Source of the DNA: Ectocarpus siliculosus
Taxonomy: Eukaryota; Sar; Phaeophyceae; Ectocarpales; Ectocarpaceae
Direction: 5' to 3'
Assembly (NCBI GenBank): GCA_000310025.1
Contig: FN649744.1
Span: 2,164,336-2,228,335 of the forward strand
Length of the DNA stretch: 64,000 bases
Shown here: piece by piece, positions 1-10,751 of the stretch
How the letters are laid out: every line of letters begins with the position of its first letter
Position numbering within the stretch: the first letter of the stretch is position 1
The notes under the pieces: model-generated
What the model was told of the DNA's origin: nothing
The model's database searches: none
The model's input: only the letters and a program-made list of their open reading frames with translations
Program-made: the position numbers and the translations under genes

Positions 1-377
1 CCCCCATACACCATACTTCTATACTTCTATAAGAGGTACCGTGACTACACGGGGTTGATGTCACTTGGGTGCGCCCTAGCCATGCGGGCTCGTGCACGCT
101 CGCCGAGCCTGCGCGCTGTACGGCTTATCACCTAGACGACGACACGAAGAGCACGATGGTCAGCTCAAGGGGGTGTGGGCCTGCCGAGATTGTTGGCGGC
201 GCAAGACTACCTGAAAGAAAACGTTCTCGGCGGGAAATAGAAGTAGAGGCCAGCGAAAAAGAGGGAGTGAGAAGGAGAGGGGGGGGCGGGGGAACGAGGG
301 GGACGGGGATGAAGAGGAGTAGGAAGGATGGCGAGCGGGAATTGAAGGAGAAGCAAGAGGAGCCGGGCGAACGAAGG
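1..377. other. left-edge non-coding stretch
   Basis: This stretch flanks the split-repeat element that ends at 378. It holds a G/A-rich segment around 240-360 that creates spurious reading frames on both strands. I see no recognisable domain, splice-consistent exon or RNA gene in it. Confidence 0.4.
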
Positions 378-580
378 CTTTATTGTTTTCCTTTCGAATT
401 GCCTTCATCATTATTTTTCCACAGCCGAAGGAAAGAGAGAGGTGCCAACTGCTTCTCTCTCTTTCCTCCGAGCGGCAACCACAAATTCTCTTTTTCTCGG
501 TGCAGGGGCTAATCTTACTGCCCGCAGTAGTCTCAGATGACCAAGTCCCCAAAATGGTACCCTACCATTTTCTTCGCCAA
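378..580 (-). repeat. B2 repeat (3' end) of YR retroelement
   Basis: A 203-bp direct repeat of 935-1137. On the minus strand it ends in AAAG, which gives the terminal AAG trinucleotide. Confidence 0.85.
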
Positions 581-641
581 TTAGCAACTGCAACGGTCCT
601 TGCCTCCCCCCACCTTCGAAAGGAAAGGGGTGGGTGGGCGG

Positions 642-937
642 GAAAGACCAAACTTGTTTGCCGCTCCTCCAGCTGGCAAACCACTCGAAGCCCTCACAGT
701 GTCCACCTCGCTCCTTGTCTCTGCGTTGCTCTCTCTAGACTAGTCCTCGTAAGACTTTGTGTGAACAACTAGCTTCGATAGAGTGCCGAGGTGGTGGCTA
801 CTCCCCTGCTCCCGCTTGGGAGGGGACCCCGTATTTCCGTAGCAATTTATGCATACCCTAACAACGACGTTACAAATTCGACTACTTTCAATAAACCTTG
901 ATTTGTTTCCGTCTGCTCCTACAACAAATCTCCCCTT
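642..937 (-). repeat. A2 repeat of YR retroelement
   Basis: A 296-bp copy of the A1 repeat at 2064-2359 in the same orientation. It overlaps B1 by three bases at 935-937. Confidence 0.85.
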
Positions 938-1137
938 TATTGTTTTCCTTTCGAATTGCCTTCATCATTATTTTTCCACAGCCGAAGGAAAGAGAGAGGT
1001 GCCAACTGCTTCTCTCTCTTTCCTCCGAGCGGCAACCACAAATTCTCTTTTTCTCGGTGCAGGGGCTAATCTTACTGCCCGCAGTAGTCTCAGATGACCA
1101 AGTCCCCAAAATGGTACCCTACCATTTTCTTCGCCAA
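935..1137 (-). repeat. B1 repeat of YR retroelement
   Basis: A 203-bp repeat lying just downstream of the recombinase ORF on the minus strand and abutting A2. Its twin is at 378-580. Confidence 0.85.
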
Positions 1138-1156
1138 CCTCGAGGTCATTCTGCTA

Positions 1157-2011
1157 CTACTCGTTCGGTGATATTAGCCTCCTCTTATGCCTACCCCACA
1201 CCGTGCCTTCTCCTGGCTGCCGCTCGACTCCCTTATCCTTGTCCCCAAGTATACGTGACACCATTCGCGAGTTTTCCGTGTTGTCTACTGTATACGGTTT
1301 GTACGCATCAGACTTCCACCTTCCTGCTCTCTGGATTACTCTTTCCGAAACATTGCCTCCAGCCGCCAAGGTGGAAGCCCCTCCAATTCGGAGCGAATGT
1401 AACGCAAAGTCCTTTGGATTTCGCCCTGACTTCTCGACAATCTCTCTCAACGCCTGAAGGGCTTGGTCATACTTCAGAACCTTCACTGCACGGCCGCTAC
1501 GGTATGATGATAGCGGCGCATCATCGGGTAACGTTGCATGACATGACAACAGCTCCAAAATCAGCGCAACTGCTCCGCCGTCTGCTCTGTGCCCCGATTG
1601 TGGGCCGTTAATCTCATCCCGTGTACGAGCCCTGACCGACCCCGTCTGGTCCTGGTCACCCTTGTGTCCTCTAAAGTGCACCTCTATCTTATCCGCCTCT
1701 CGCCATCGCACATACTCCAACTGTTCCTCCCCAGAGAAAAACGCAACATCCCGTCTCGTGAGACAATGTACTGGATGCCCGACCCCGGAACTGTCAGCAA
1801 ACATTTCGTCCGACCGAGTGATCAAGAAATAGCTTAAGCTCAAACATAACCACATCACGCGTCCTCCTATTCCCCAAGTGGGAATCATGCTCTCACCCCC
1901 TCGCAACATCCTCCAAGTGATCGGCAATCGAACTCGTTGACGTACCCCGGCGAGTCGGTACTCCCGGCGTTCCTCTAGCACCGCGATGGAGCAGCGCGCT
2001 CCCTCGTACAA
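1157..2011 (-). CDS. tyrosine recombinase of split-repeat retroelement
   Basis: An uninterrupted 284-codon frame. It would insert extrachromosomal DNA of the element by site-specific recombination with a covalent 3'-phosphotyrosine intermediate. The catalytic set is visible in order: Arg I in LITRSDE, a beta-hairpin Lys in RGHKGDQ, the HxxR box in HSLRIGGAS, Trp in GRWKSDAY, and a C-terminal nucleophile Tyr in the YKPYT context (Y of AYKPY or KPYT). The spacing from HxxR to Tyr is normal for YR enzymes. A tail of about 45 residues follows. The N-terminal part before Arg I is short (about 65 residues), so the start could lie further upstream or the DNA-binding arm domain may be truncated. The gene sits between A1 and B1 and is collinear with the element. 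No RT or RNase H accompanies it. Confidence 0.85.
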   Translation of the reverse strand: MYEGARCSIAVLEERREYRLAGVRQRVRLPITWRMLRGGESMIPTWGIGGRVMWLCLSLSYFLITRSDEMFADSSGVGHPVHCLTRRDVAFFSGEEQLEYVRWREADKIEVHFRGHKGDQDQTGSVRARTRDEINGPQSGHRADGGAVALILELLSCHATLPDDAPLSSYRSGRAVKVLKYDQALQALREIVEKSGRNPKDFALHSLRIGGASTLAAGGNVSERVIQRAGRWKSDAYKPYTVDNTENSRMVSRILGDKDKGVERQPGEGTVWGRHKRRLISPNE

Positions 2012-2063
2012 CTACTGCTGCTGCTGTTGGGCGGCCCTCTCGGGTCCCCACGGCTCGCTGATT

Positions 2064-2359
2064 GAAAGACCAAACTTGTTTGCCGCTCCTCCAGCTGGCA
2101 AACCACTCGAAGCCCTCACAGTGTCCACCTCGCTCCTTGTCTCTGCGTTGCTCTCTCTAGACTAGTCCTCGTAAGACTTTGTGTGAACAACTAGCTTCGA
2201 TAGAGTGCCGAGGTGGTGGCTACTCCCCTGCTCCCGCTTGGGAGGGGACCCCGTATTTCCGTAGCAATTTATGCATACCCTAACAACGACGTTACAAATT
2301 CGACTACTTTCAATAAACCTTGATTTGTTTCCGTCTGCTCCTACAACAAATCTCCCCTT
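2064..2359 (-). repeat. A1 repeat (5' end) of YR retroelement
   Basis: Direct repeat of 642-937 and, on the minus strand, the 5' terminus of the element. It begins with AAG followed by a run of G, the same bases seen at the B1/A2 junction. Confidence 0.85.
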
Positions 2360-2415
2360 GTTACAATCGTTCTACACTTTGAGTAAAAGCACTTTGTTTT
2401 CCCTGTCCTTTTCCC

Positions 2416-2716
2416 AATTTTTTTTTTTGTCTTCACTTCAAATCAGCGCTCACAGCGCTAGTGCCGTTTACTCCAACCCGTGGTCACGCAGAAGATATCC
2501 TCTCTACCCTACCCTCCTGCGGTACTTTTGCCTACGATTTTTAATGCGAGAAGAGTTCAGCCCTCTCTTCCCTCTGTGTACGCGCGAACTAGCGCTATCC
2601 ACTAGGAAGTGAGAGATAAAGCCTCTATGTAAGAAATGCTCGCTTGCGCCGGGATTCGAACCCCTTACCTGACCTCTAGAAGGTTTCGAAGATACCAACC
2701 AGACCACCGGGGCGAT
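2416..2716 (-). repeat. tRNA-derived SINE, copy 1
   Basis: Near-identical over ~300 bp to 6255-6570. On the minus strand it opens with a tRNA-like head (about 2640-2716) with an A-box-like TGGTCTGGTTGG and a perfect B box GGTTCGAATCC. A body follows, ending in a run of about 11 A (T on the plus strand near 2417-2428). The pol III boxes, poly(A) tail and second dispersed copy indicate a retroposed SINE, not a working tRNA. The anticodon arm does not fold properly. Confidence 0.7.
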
Positions 2717-2820
2717 GGTGGGGGGCCACAAACATTGGGGTATTGTCGGATATTGTACCCCAGGAACTCAAACAAACCCGGTTTGTATTGTCTACCTGCC
2801 CGAGCTACAGTATTGAAGAA

Positions 2821-2901
2821 GGCCGGAGAGGGATTTGAACCTCATTTTGGGTTTCACTCTCTCCATGAAGCCATAGTATTATCGGTTTAGCCAGGGCCGG
2901 C
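2821..2901 (-). repeat. tRNA-like remnant
   Basis: On the minus strand it shows an A-box-like TGGCTAAACCG and a perfect B-box GGTTCAAATCC, with complementary ends (GCCGG and CCGGC). The spacing is too long and the T stem is poor, so it is not a convincing functional tRNA. It could be a diverged SINE head or a tRNA pseudogene. Confidence 0.4.
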
Positions 2902-5900
2902 GAGGGAATTTCAACCGTGTAGTAAATGCATCCCCCAGAAACGGTGATTTTCGGGATTGGTGTGTACTTTCGTGTAGAGAATGAATGGTAGGCCCGCGAA
3001 TGTATTGGCGATAAGCAAACGGAACACTCGGCACTACTGCGAGCGCCTACGTACGTCCAGATTGGTTTGTGTCCGTCGAGCGCTTGTATGGTAGGGGTTA
3101 TTCGTTCACGCGCGCAGGGGCGTGATGCTACTGCGGGTCTATTGTCCCACTGGAAATTGAGTCGAGGATGTGGTGTGCGTGTAGATGATTGTCGTGTGGT
3201 TTCTCCACCACCAACAACAACCAGTCCTGGGCGCAGGCACTCAACGCGATATTTTTTGTCAGTGTTTCATCTGAATCTGTTCAGGTAAAACCTGATTGAC
3301 GTGCACACTATCGTAGTGCACTATTCTACTATGCATGCGGTCACTACATGGCAAGAACAAATAGAATGTCGACGGGAGAAACGTGGGCGGGTACCCGTGG
3401 GCGGTAACGTTTTCTTTTTTTCCGCCAATTTGACCCAACGAATCCATCTCTGTCAAAGAAAATAGTCTAAGATTGATTAGTAATGAATCCATAGCGTCAG
3501 CGAAAATTGTGATTTTTCCACGATTCACGAGCAGCACACCGTGACATTTCCCTCGCGTGTAACAGGGTCAAAAAGACAGTTTGGTAGGCGTCTTGTGAGT
3601 CTATCTGTATGGTATGCTGGGAAGGTGTAGAGGGAAGAGGTTGGGCAGTTGGTTCGTCGGGTGTGTGAATATGGGCACCCTTACAAGAAAACATTTGCGG
3701 GCCGGAGTGAATGTTGACGGGGTTTAACGAGTACATGAACCAACAGATGCACGGACAAAGGTGAAGATCAAAGTTAGGACTGGAGACATCGGCCTTGCAG
3801 AACGTAGACGAAGGTTTGGGACGGTAGACGACGACGACGAGGACGAGCAAGTTCGATTGGGACTGCGAAGAAAGGGTACATGCCCGGCCCATCAGCAACA
3901 AACAGAAACCGAAACGTGCCTCAAAACAATAGTGAATCCGTGGCCGTTTTATTATCTAGACTGCGTTTAAATCTAAACCCGTACGCATATGTTCTCGCCT
4001 GCTTACGTGGACAAGACAACGATGACAATAATCTTGTACATCAGCAACCTTAACGCGGATAAGGATATACGTCCTGCAACAAAACATTCCGAAGTCTCAT
4101 TGGGCGGCGCTGGTTCATACCGGACTTCGGTCGCCACAGCCAGCCTTGATCGTTGTGGCTTTCGTCGATAAATCGTCGTGTGTGTCAAGGTTTGGATGCA
4201 TATCCGTCTGTGGGAAGAGGTTGAAGAAGCAATCAATGTGGACGCATGTCCATAGTTTACTGTGTAGTTTAGAGGATGAGAAAAACGTTTCCCACTGGCA
4301 ATCGATGTAGTTCTTTGCATGGAAACGGTAGGTCGGTTCCGACCGCGGCTCGCAATACGCGAAAGGGCTGGGTGTGTCTTTGCTCGAACACCAAAACGAC
4401 ACGTCGGTGAAATCAGCCTCGAAATTCACTGTATACATCGGGTAATCGGCAACAGGATGATTTTCCAAGTGGAAGTCGACAGTGATTGTTCATTCACATT
4501 TCATGCGCATATCCCGCTTCTCGATTAACTAAAACATGCCTACATAGCACGAGCACCATAATATCGTGCCTCTCCACCCTTTGGAGTGTTCAATAGTGCT
4601 TTCTCTGCATGCTTGATTGTTGTTGTGTTTTGTGTTGATTGCTCCATGGGCATTGTATGTATTCAAAATTGTCTTCAACCCGCTGCCGCCGGCATAATCA
4701 GAATAGGATGCACGCGTAGTTGAAGTTATTGCATGTCGGCGAAAACCACCCTCTTCCTTATTTGGCTTGCTCGTTGTGATAAGTGACCGCCTGCGTGCGC
4801 CACCGCAGCACTGGGGGCATAGTCTGCATGTACATGTAATGGGCCTTCAGGTACACGAAAATTGATCTATTGCGCGCCATCCGTGAACGATGAAGAAGCG
4901 TTGAACGGCCGATCGCGGACGAGAAGGGACGAGAACCCAGACGGCAGCAGTAGGGCATGTGGCATGAGATTCGTCCGGGACCGCCTTCTGCTGCCTGTCG
5001 TCATGATGGCGGTTTTCACGTCGATGAAGGAGCGGGTCAAAGCGCCTTCCTCCTGCAATAGCTTGCTCTACGCCATTCCCGCTGAGATTGCCTGTCTCGT
5101 CCAGCCCGGGGAACCTACAAGAGACAGATACACTTGCGCTGCGCGAGGCAGTCACCTTCCTTCTCCTCAACATCAATCTCAAGAGTACGCAGGACACTAA
5201 AGTTGAGTCTCGTACTCAAAGAGTTCGCGAAATGGCTCACTCACCTGAAGGCTTGGCGACAAAGGCCAGAGAGAAGTGAGCCAAAGCATTGTGAGAAGAC
5301 TTGTTCGAGTGAACCAGGCCATCCTCCTCGGCGTTTCCCGCGTCTTGGCCTTCCGCATGATCCTCGTCATTGCCCCTGGCGTCGGTGTTGGGTAGTAGTG
5401 GTGCGGACGTGTGTGTGCCCTTGGGCGGGGAGGGGTGTGAGGTCACTCACGTTTTTTTTTTCCGATGATGATTATGATCATGATGATGATGATGATGATG
5501 CGGAGTAACAAAAGTCATTTGGTCCAGCCAGCGGAAATAATTCGCCAATCAATCGTCGACGGTTTGGTGCTGTGGCTCGTGATGGAACGAACGGATGGAC
5601 GGACATCACCTACCTGCCCTACGAGATAATGAACCTTCTGACTTCGGCTGCATGCGCTAGCCACGGGTACGGCCTGCGGGGTGATGAACCGGCTGCACCA
5701 ACTACGGCATGTATACTATTGGCAAGGTTCACAGCTCACTAAACGTAGGTTGTTTGGGGCGGGACATTGAAGCTCTCGGCAGAAGCATGTGCCACCTGCT
5801 GTGTTCAACCATACGTACACGCATGACATATGCATACGACCGTGATGAATGAAATCACGCAAAGCCAGATAGTATCATCGCACGTCCGACTTGGTTGGTC

Positions 5901-6254
5901 TCCTTCCGCCGATTACTTGTGAAGACGTGGTTCATGTGACGGGGTGGAGTGCTGGATGTGATGAATGATCGTTCAATCGGTTTCGACATTCGGGACAATG
6001 AGAAGACATTTTCATATTTCACAGCTCGCCGCCTTAAGCGTCCCACTGATGATCGTGCCCACCGAGCAGCAGCAGAAGCAGTACTAGCAGCAGCAGCAGC
6101 AACCACAGCAACCACATCCACAGCAGTGTAGCTACTACTGCCGGTACATGCTGTGAACTACAGTTCTCAGCAAGCATGTCCGTTGTACATAGTAAATCGG
6201 AGTCGGGGGGATGCACACAGCGTGCATCCACAGCAGTTGTCTTTACGGTTTTGT
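2902..6254. other. intergenic region with simple repeats, no assigned gene
   Basis: No recognisable protein domain. It contains a (GAT)n microsatellite at about 5464-5501 and a CAG-rich stretch at about 6064-6127. A 66-codon minus-strand segment near 4860-5060 and an acidic minus segment near 5260-5390 ending in a good GTGAGT donor resemble exons, but their phases do not join. They could belong to an unrecognised gene. Confidence 0.35.
4115..4495 (-). CDS. unidentified open segment, possible exon
   Basis: About 120 codons stay open on the minus strand with a protein-like composition (aromatic residues, acidic patches, several Cys) and no simple repeats. I recognise no family. There is no clear signal peptide, and a start codon appears only inside the segment (nearest ATG at the DYPM position). 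It may be an exon of a gene on the minus strand or a chance open frame; length alone does not decide. Confidence 0.2.
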
Positions 6255-6570
6255 TTGTGTATTTTTGTCTTCGCTTCAAATCAGCGCTCACAGCACCATA
6301 TAATAGTGCCGTTTACTCCAACCCGTGGTCACACAGAAGAGCCCCTCTCTACCCTCCCCTCCTGCGGTACTTTGCCTTCGATTTTTAATGCAACAAGATT
6401 TCAGCACTCTCATCCCTCTGTGAACACACGAACTAGCGCTATCCACTAGGCCAGGAGCGGAAGCGAGAGAAAAACTCACTTTGCAAGAAGAGCTCGCTTA
6501 CGCCGGGATTCGAACCCCTGCCCTGGCCTCTGGAAGGTTTCGAGGATACCAACTAGACCACCGGGGCGAC
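6255..6570 (-). repeat. tRNA-derived SINE, copy 2
   Basis: Second copy of the element at 2416-2716, same orientation. The tRNA-like head is at about 6495-6570 with A-box TGGTCTAGTTGG and B-box GGTTCGAATCC. A second A-box-like sequence (TGGCCTAGTGG) lies in the body near 6440-6455, suggesting a composite or dimeric origin. The A-rich 3' end is degenerate here, so this copy looks older than copy 1. Confidence 0.7.
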
Positions 6571-8072
6571 CGGTATGCACACATCCAACAGTCTAGTAGT
6601 CTTATTTGTTTACGCTCACCGAGACGAAGTGGCAGGGGGACGCCATCCCCTACTACATACCACAAGATTTTGGTGTTGGTGTACGGTAAGCAGCCTTTTT
6701 GCGTGCTTGTACCCCTGCCCGCGATCCAGTTGAACTGGTTAGGGTGGCTGGACGGCGGAAAAAAACTCTGAACAACTTGGGCGGAGGCCAAGAATCCTTT
6801 CATCGTGCATGATATCATTTCAGGTTCCAAATGATACGATCGGTCGGCTCTACTCTGGCTCTCACGCGGTTCGTTTCAATTTTGGGGCCTCTCCTCGCCG
6901 TCTCTGTCTTTCTGTATGCATTTCCTAAGAAAGACTTGCTCTTCGCAGCGAGTTTTTGAGACTCCTTTTTTGGATTCTTGGTTCGCTGGGTCGGTGCCGC
7001 AATTTGTACGTGCGTGAGTGAGCGCTGGCCAAGGCGGTGCTGGTGTTGCTCTACATGATTCCGAATGTCTTCCTTCTTGATGAAAGTGTACATAGTCTAA
7101 ATGGATGCAGGGAAAAGGAAAAAGAGGTTTTGAACTCAGGTCAGGACGGACTATGCAGTGGGTAGACAACAACGACGACTACGAGCAGTGGGCCGGAAAA
7201 TAACGAATAACCTCGGCAGTACTCTCTGAAGGTGCAACACTTTCGCCATGTCCAGATAAATATCAGATAGCTTCACAACACATGTTCCCCGCCCGGTCGT
7301 GCTTGTCCCAAAGTCTAGATTCAGCGTACATCTGTGGCGGCTTCCCAGTCGCCGAACATCATCCACACCAGGGTGCCGAAAAATCGAATCCGACATTGTA
7401 GTCAAACATAGGTGTACCACTCAAGACAACACCCCCCTTCTTATTGGTGTGATGCCGTGGCAGACAAAACCTCCACCGCAGCATATTCAGCGCAAATGAA
7501 TAATGCTCCCCGGACCATAACGATGGAATCGAACGATCAAACAGTCCGACATTCGTAACAAGCACAAACGCGGGGCGGAAGGCCCTTCGTCCCGTGCACT
7601 AACAATTGACACCACCAGCACTTTCGACAAAAAACGGGAAAAAACTGCGACTAAGAGATGCTCAACGAGCTTGCAGGGAACAACAAAGAAAAATTCACGA
7701 TGAAACAAAAGAAAACTACTCCATGTGGGGGGCGAATGCAAGACAGCACAAGGGCAACCGCCAAACGGATGAGCAAGCCGAGAACCCAACCTTGAGCCCA
7801 GAACCATGCAGGATACAATCAATCGTAGAACGAGCTCTCAAGACAAAAAACGAAACCGACAAGACATGAGATGATTCACCACGCCCGCTCACAGATGCTG
7901 AAACAGACCACATGTACACGACGGAGCAACAGAAGGGCTGTTGTCCTGCGTTCACAAATAAACCGTTCTCCATCCGTGCGTTCATCCTTCCCTTCGTCGC
8001 CGCTCCGTCACAAGAACAGGCACGTATCGAATGACTCAGGAAGCAACCACTGAAGGCACCCCACACCCCCCT
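6571..8072. other. downstream flank of the WSC-lectin gene
   Basis: Lies 3' of the minus-strand gene that ends at 8073 and probably includes its 3' UTR. Several open frames of 60-110 codons exist on both strands, but none shows a domain or splice-consistent boundaries. No repeat of note was seen. Confidence 0.35.
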
Positions 8073-10718
8073 TTATGGCGAGGGCGAAGAGCTCCACAGG
8101 ATGTGGCCGTCTTCCGTGGCCATCACCACGCTGCCGTCGCGGACCTGAAGCGACGCTGCCTTCAGGGCCTTCCCGTGGGAGTCCCACGGCAGGTGCACCC
8201 TCCACCCTCCCGCCACCCTGGGGCTTCGTCCCAGGGTGCACATCCAACCCCTGCCGACCCTCCATCTGCCGTTCTTCACGGCCAAGTGGACGGGGATGCC
8301 CATGTCTTCTCCGCCGTTGGTGGCCCTCTCCCACCACGCCTCCACAGCACACCCTAGCCCCCCGTTGGCGGTGTACCCGACCGACCCCGTAACACGGTGG
8401 GCCCACAGCGGTGTGTCGTTAGTCGGGTACGCCGGGATGTCGCCCTGCCGCAAAATCAGGTCCCCGACCTCCGTCACCTCCAGGTTGGCGGAGTTTACGA
8501 CCGGTGCCGTCGAGAGGAACTGGCCAGGGATGAGCGGGTAGTCATCGATAGAAATGCTGTCGCCACGGAAGGCGGGCGTGGGGGCGAACGTGAATGGCCC
8601 GAGCTCCATGGAGAACTTGAACGAGTCCCCTAAGTCACCCGCCCGCGGAGTGTCCTGCAATAGTGGCGCGTCGCACGAGTGCATGTTGCAGAATTTGAGT
8701 AGGTGCATGGAACGGAAGACATGGACTCGGGTTTGTCTGTTGCTGCTGTAGGTGCTTTGTGGAACTGAAGGCTACTACGGTTACCGTACGCTTCCGTGCC
8801 GTGGCAGGAGGAACTCTACCGTGCCGTTGGCTACCGGCTACAATACAGGCACAGAAGCGACAACGTGTTGAAGAGCAGCGACTGCAACGCCAACACCAAC
8901 AACGACAGCTACGGCATCGACAACACGCCCCCGCCTCTCGCCAAACACGTCCAGTACAATGAAAAACAACAACGAGTACTTACCGCGAAAACATCTGCCT
9001 CCTTCTCGAAATCGGGCGTTGTTACACCCTCTAGGACTGACATCAACGTGTCTAAATCTGCGGAGCTTCCCGCATCGAGCTCCCACTGTGAAGGAAGGTA
9101 TCGTTAGCAAATACAGCAGCGCGAGACAAGGGTGGGTGGTTGTACATCCGAATGACGGAAAGTGGACCATCAACGCCAGGACGAACACGGGCGGTGACGG
9201 AGAGCAATCGACAAAAAACATGGTTGGCTAGGTACGCATGAGAAGTTGGCGTGGTGGTTGGTGCAGCGTGAGGTACTGCAACTATTGCGTGAATGGTTGT
9301 ACGGCCATCCCCGGCTAGCTGGCTCGAGAGTACGTGATAGCGCAGCATCCTCTGTCGCTATGTCAGGAACATTGTGAGCATACCGGTAGATAACTAGCTT
9401 GATGCAAGACATGAATGAGGCGTGTGTTGCGTGGAAAAAACCGTTTGCTCACCCGTTTGTTCGTCAGGCCTCTAGGGATTCCTGTCGAAACACGGAACAC
9501 GAAGCGTCCGTCCTTCCTGGGCCTCCCGTGCTTACTCTCGACTCGCACCACCTCGGTTGAACTATCCAAGGGCATGTCCTGAGAGTTGACAGGTGGCACG
9601 TCAAACGAGAATAATACGCAGAGAGGGTTATGAAAAGATCGCACGGAAAAACAGGACAAGAGAGCAGCGATACCATTTACGGTGCAAGTCATGGGGTGAT
9701 CATCGCTCAGCATTCCACACCATACAGACGATTCGTGTGCTCTTGACTGCCCAGATAAGATTCTGGCTCTGGGAGCAAACTGAGAGAATACGTGCCTCAC
9801 TGACTACTACTGCACACCACTGCGGTAATAGCGGCCTAGCGGCACCAAACAGCTAGCAACCCATGTTCGAATAGATTGCCATGGACCCAACCGGCCTGTG
9901 CAAAGCACATGCGGGCAAAACAAATATCCGTTTGGTTTCAACCTCGATTGAGTTTTGTTCGATGCGAAACACGGGGGGAAGCAAACCGAGGGCGGTGGTA
10001 GCAGGGTACAAACCTGGCAGGACTTGACCCCTCCTCCGCGGGCCATCTTGCACAGCTTCAGGGTTGAAGCGTCGACCAGGGTGAGCTGGCGTGGCCTCCA
10101 CCAGCTGACGAAGGTCTTGACTTTCACTGTCCCCTGGCGAATCTGTACATCAAGCGTTTGGAGTAGGATCATTAAAAAGCGTTTCGGCGGGTCTGTGGAG
10201 GTGCGGCAACCTATCTACCCTGCACGGAGCGGTGGAACGCCCCCACAGCGCGCGTGTGTGTGGTGGGTGGGTGAGTGAGCGAGTGGATGTTGGTACCCTG
10301 ACTTTGAGGCTACCTCATCTGCCACCGCCGCGTCTCGAACTTCTGTAGCACAGTTCGTCCATCATGTTGACACAGATCGGCACCGCCAGATCGCTTGTTA
10401 ACCCTTACTACTACACGGTTGAAATATACCTTATGTTCAAGTTCACCACGTCCGCTACTGACCCACTGATGGCCTCAATACCGTTTCGGTATGTAACTGT
10501 AGAGAACGATTGCCATATTCCGAGAAGTAGATGAGTTATGTGGTTGTTTCTCCTCACATTGTTGTTGGTCTTTGCGTCGCCGGCGGTGAAGTCTTCCGGG
10601 CCAGGGGCATCGTCGTCGTGGTCTCCGTTGTTGCTGTTGCCGTTGTTGTTGCTGTCGTTGTTGTTGCTGGTGCCGCCGTTGGTGTTGTCGTCGTGGTCGT
10701 CGTCGCTGGTGTTGATGA

Positions 10719-10751
<33 letters not shown>

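Larger units (their letters stand above)
378..2359 (-). mobile_element. split-direct-repeat tyrosine-recombinase retroelement (Ngaro/PAT-like), RT-less
   Basis: Read on the minus strand the order is A1 (2064-2359), YR gene, B1 (935-1137), A2 (642-937), 61-bp spacer, B2 (378-580). The A copies are 296 bp each and the B copies 203 bp each, almost identical by eye. This A1-ORF-B1-A2-B2 arrangement is diagnostic of Ngaro/PAT-type tyrosine-recombinase retroelements. B1 and A2 overlap by three bases (AAG on the minus strand). The same AAG begins A1 and ends B2, as expected if an extrachromosomal circle recombines at matching trinucleotides. The internal region holds only the recombinase: gag, RT and RNase H are absent. 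It is therefore either a deletion derivative that borrows RT or a small non-autonomous lineage. The family name is inferred; the repeat structure is seen directly. Confidence 0.82.

Noticed and set aside
6490-6575. Functional tRNA gene
   Set aside because: A and B boxes are good, but the acceptor and anticodon stems do not fold, and the sequence is the head of a two-copy repeat.
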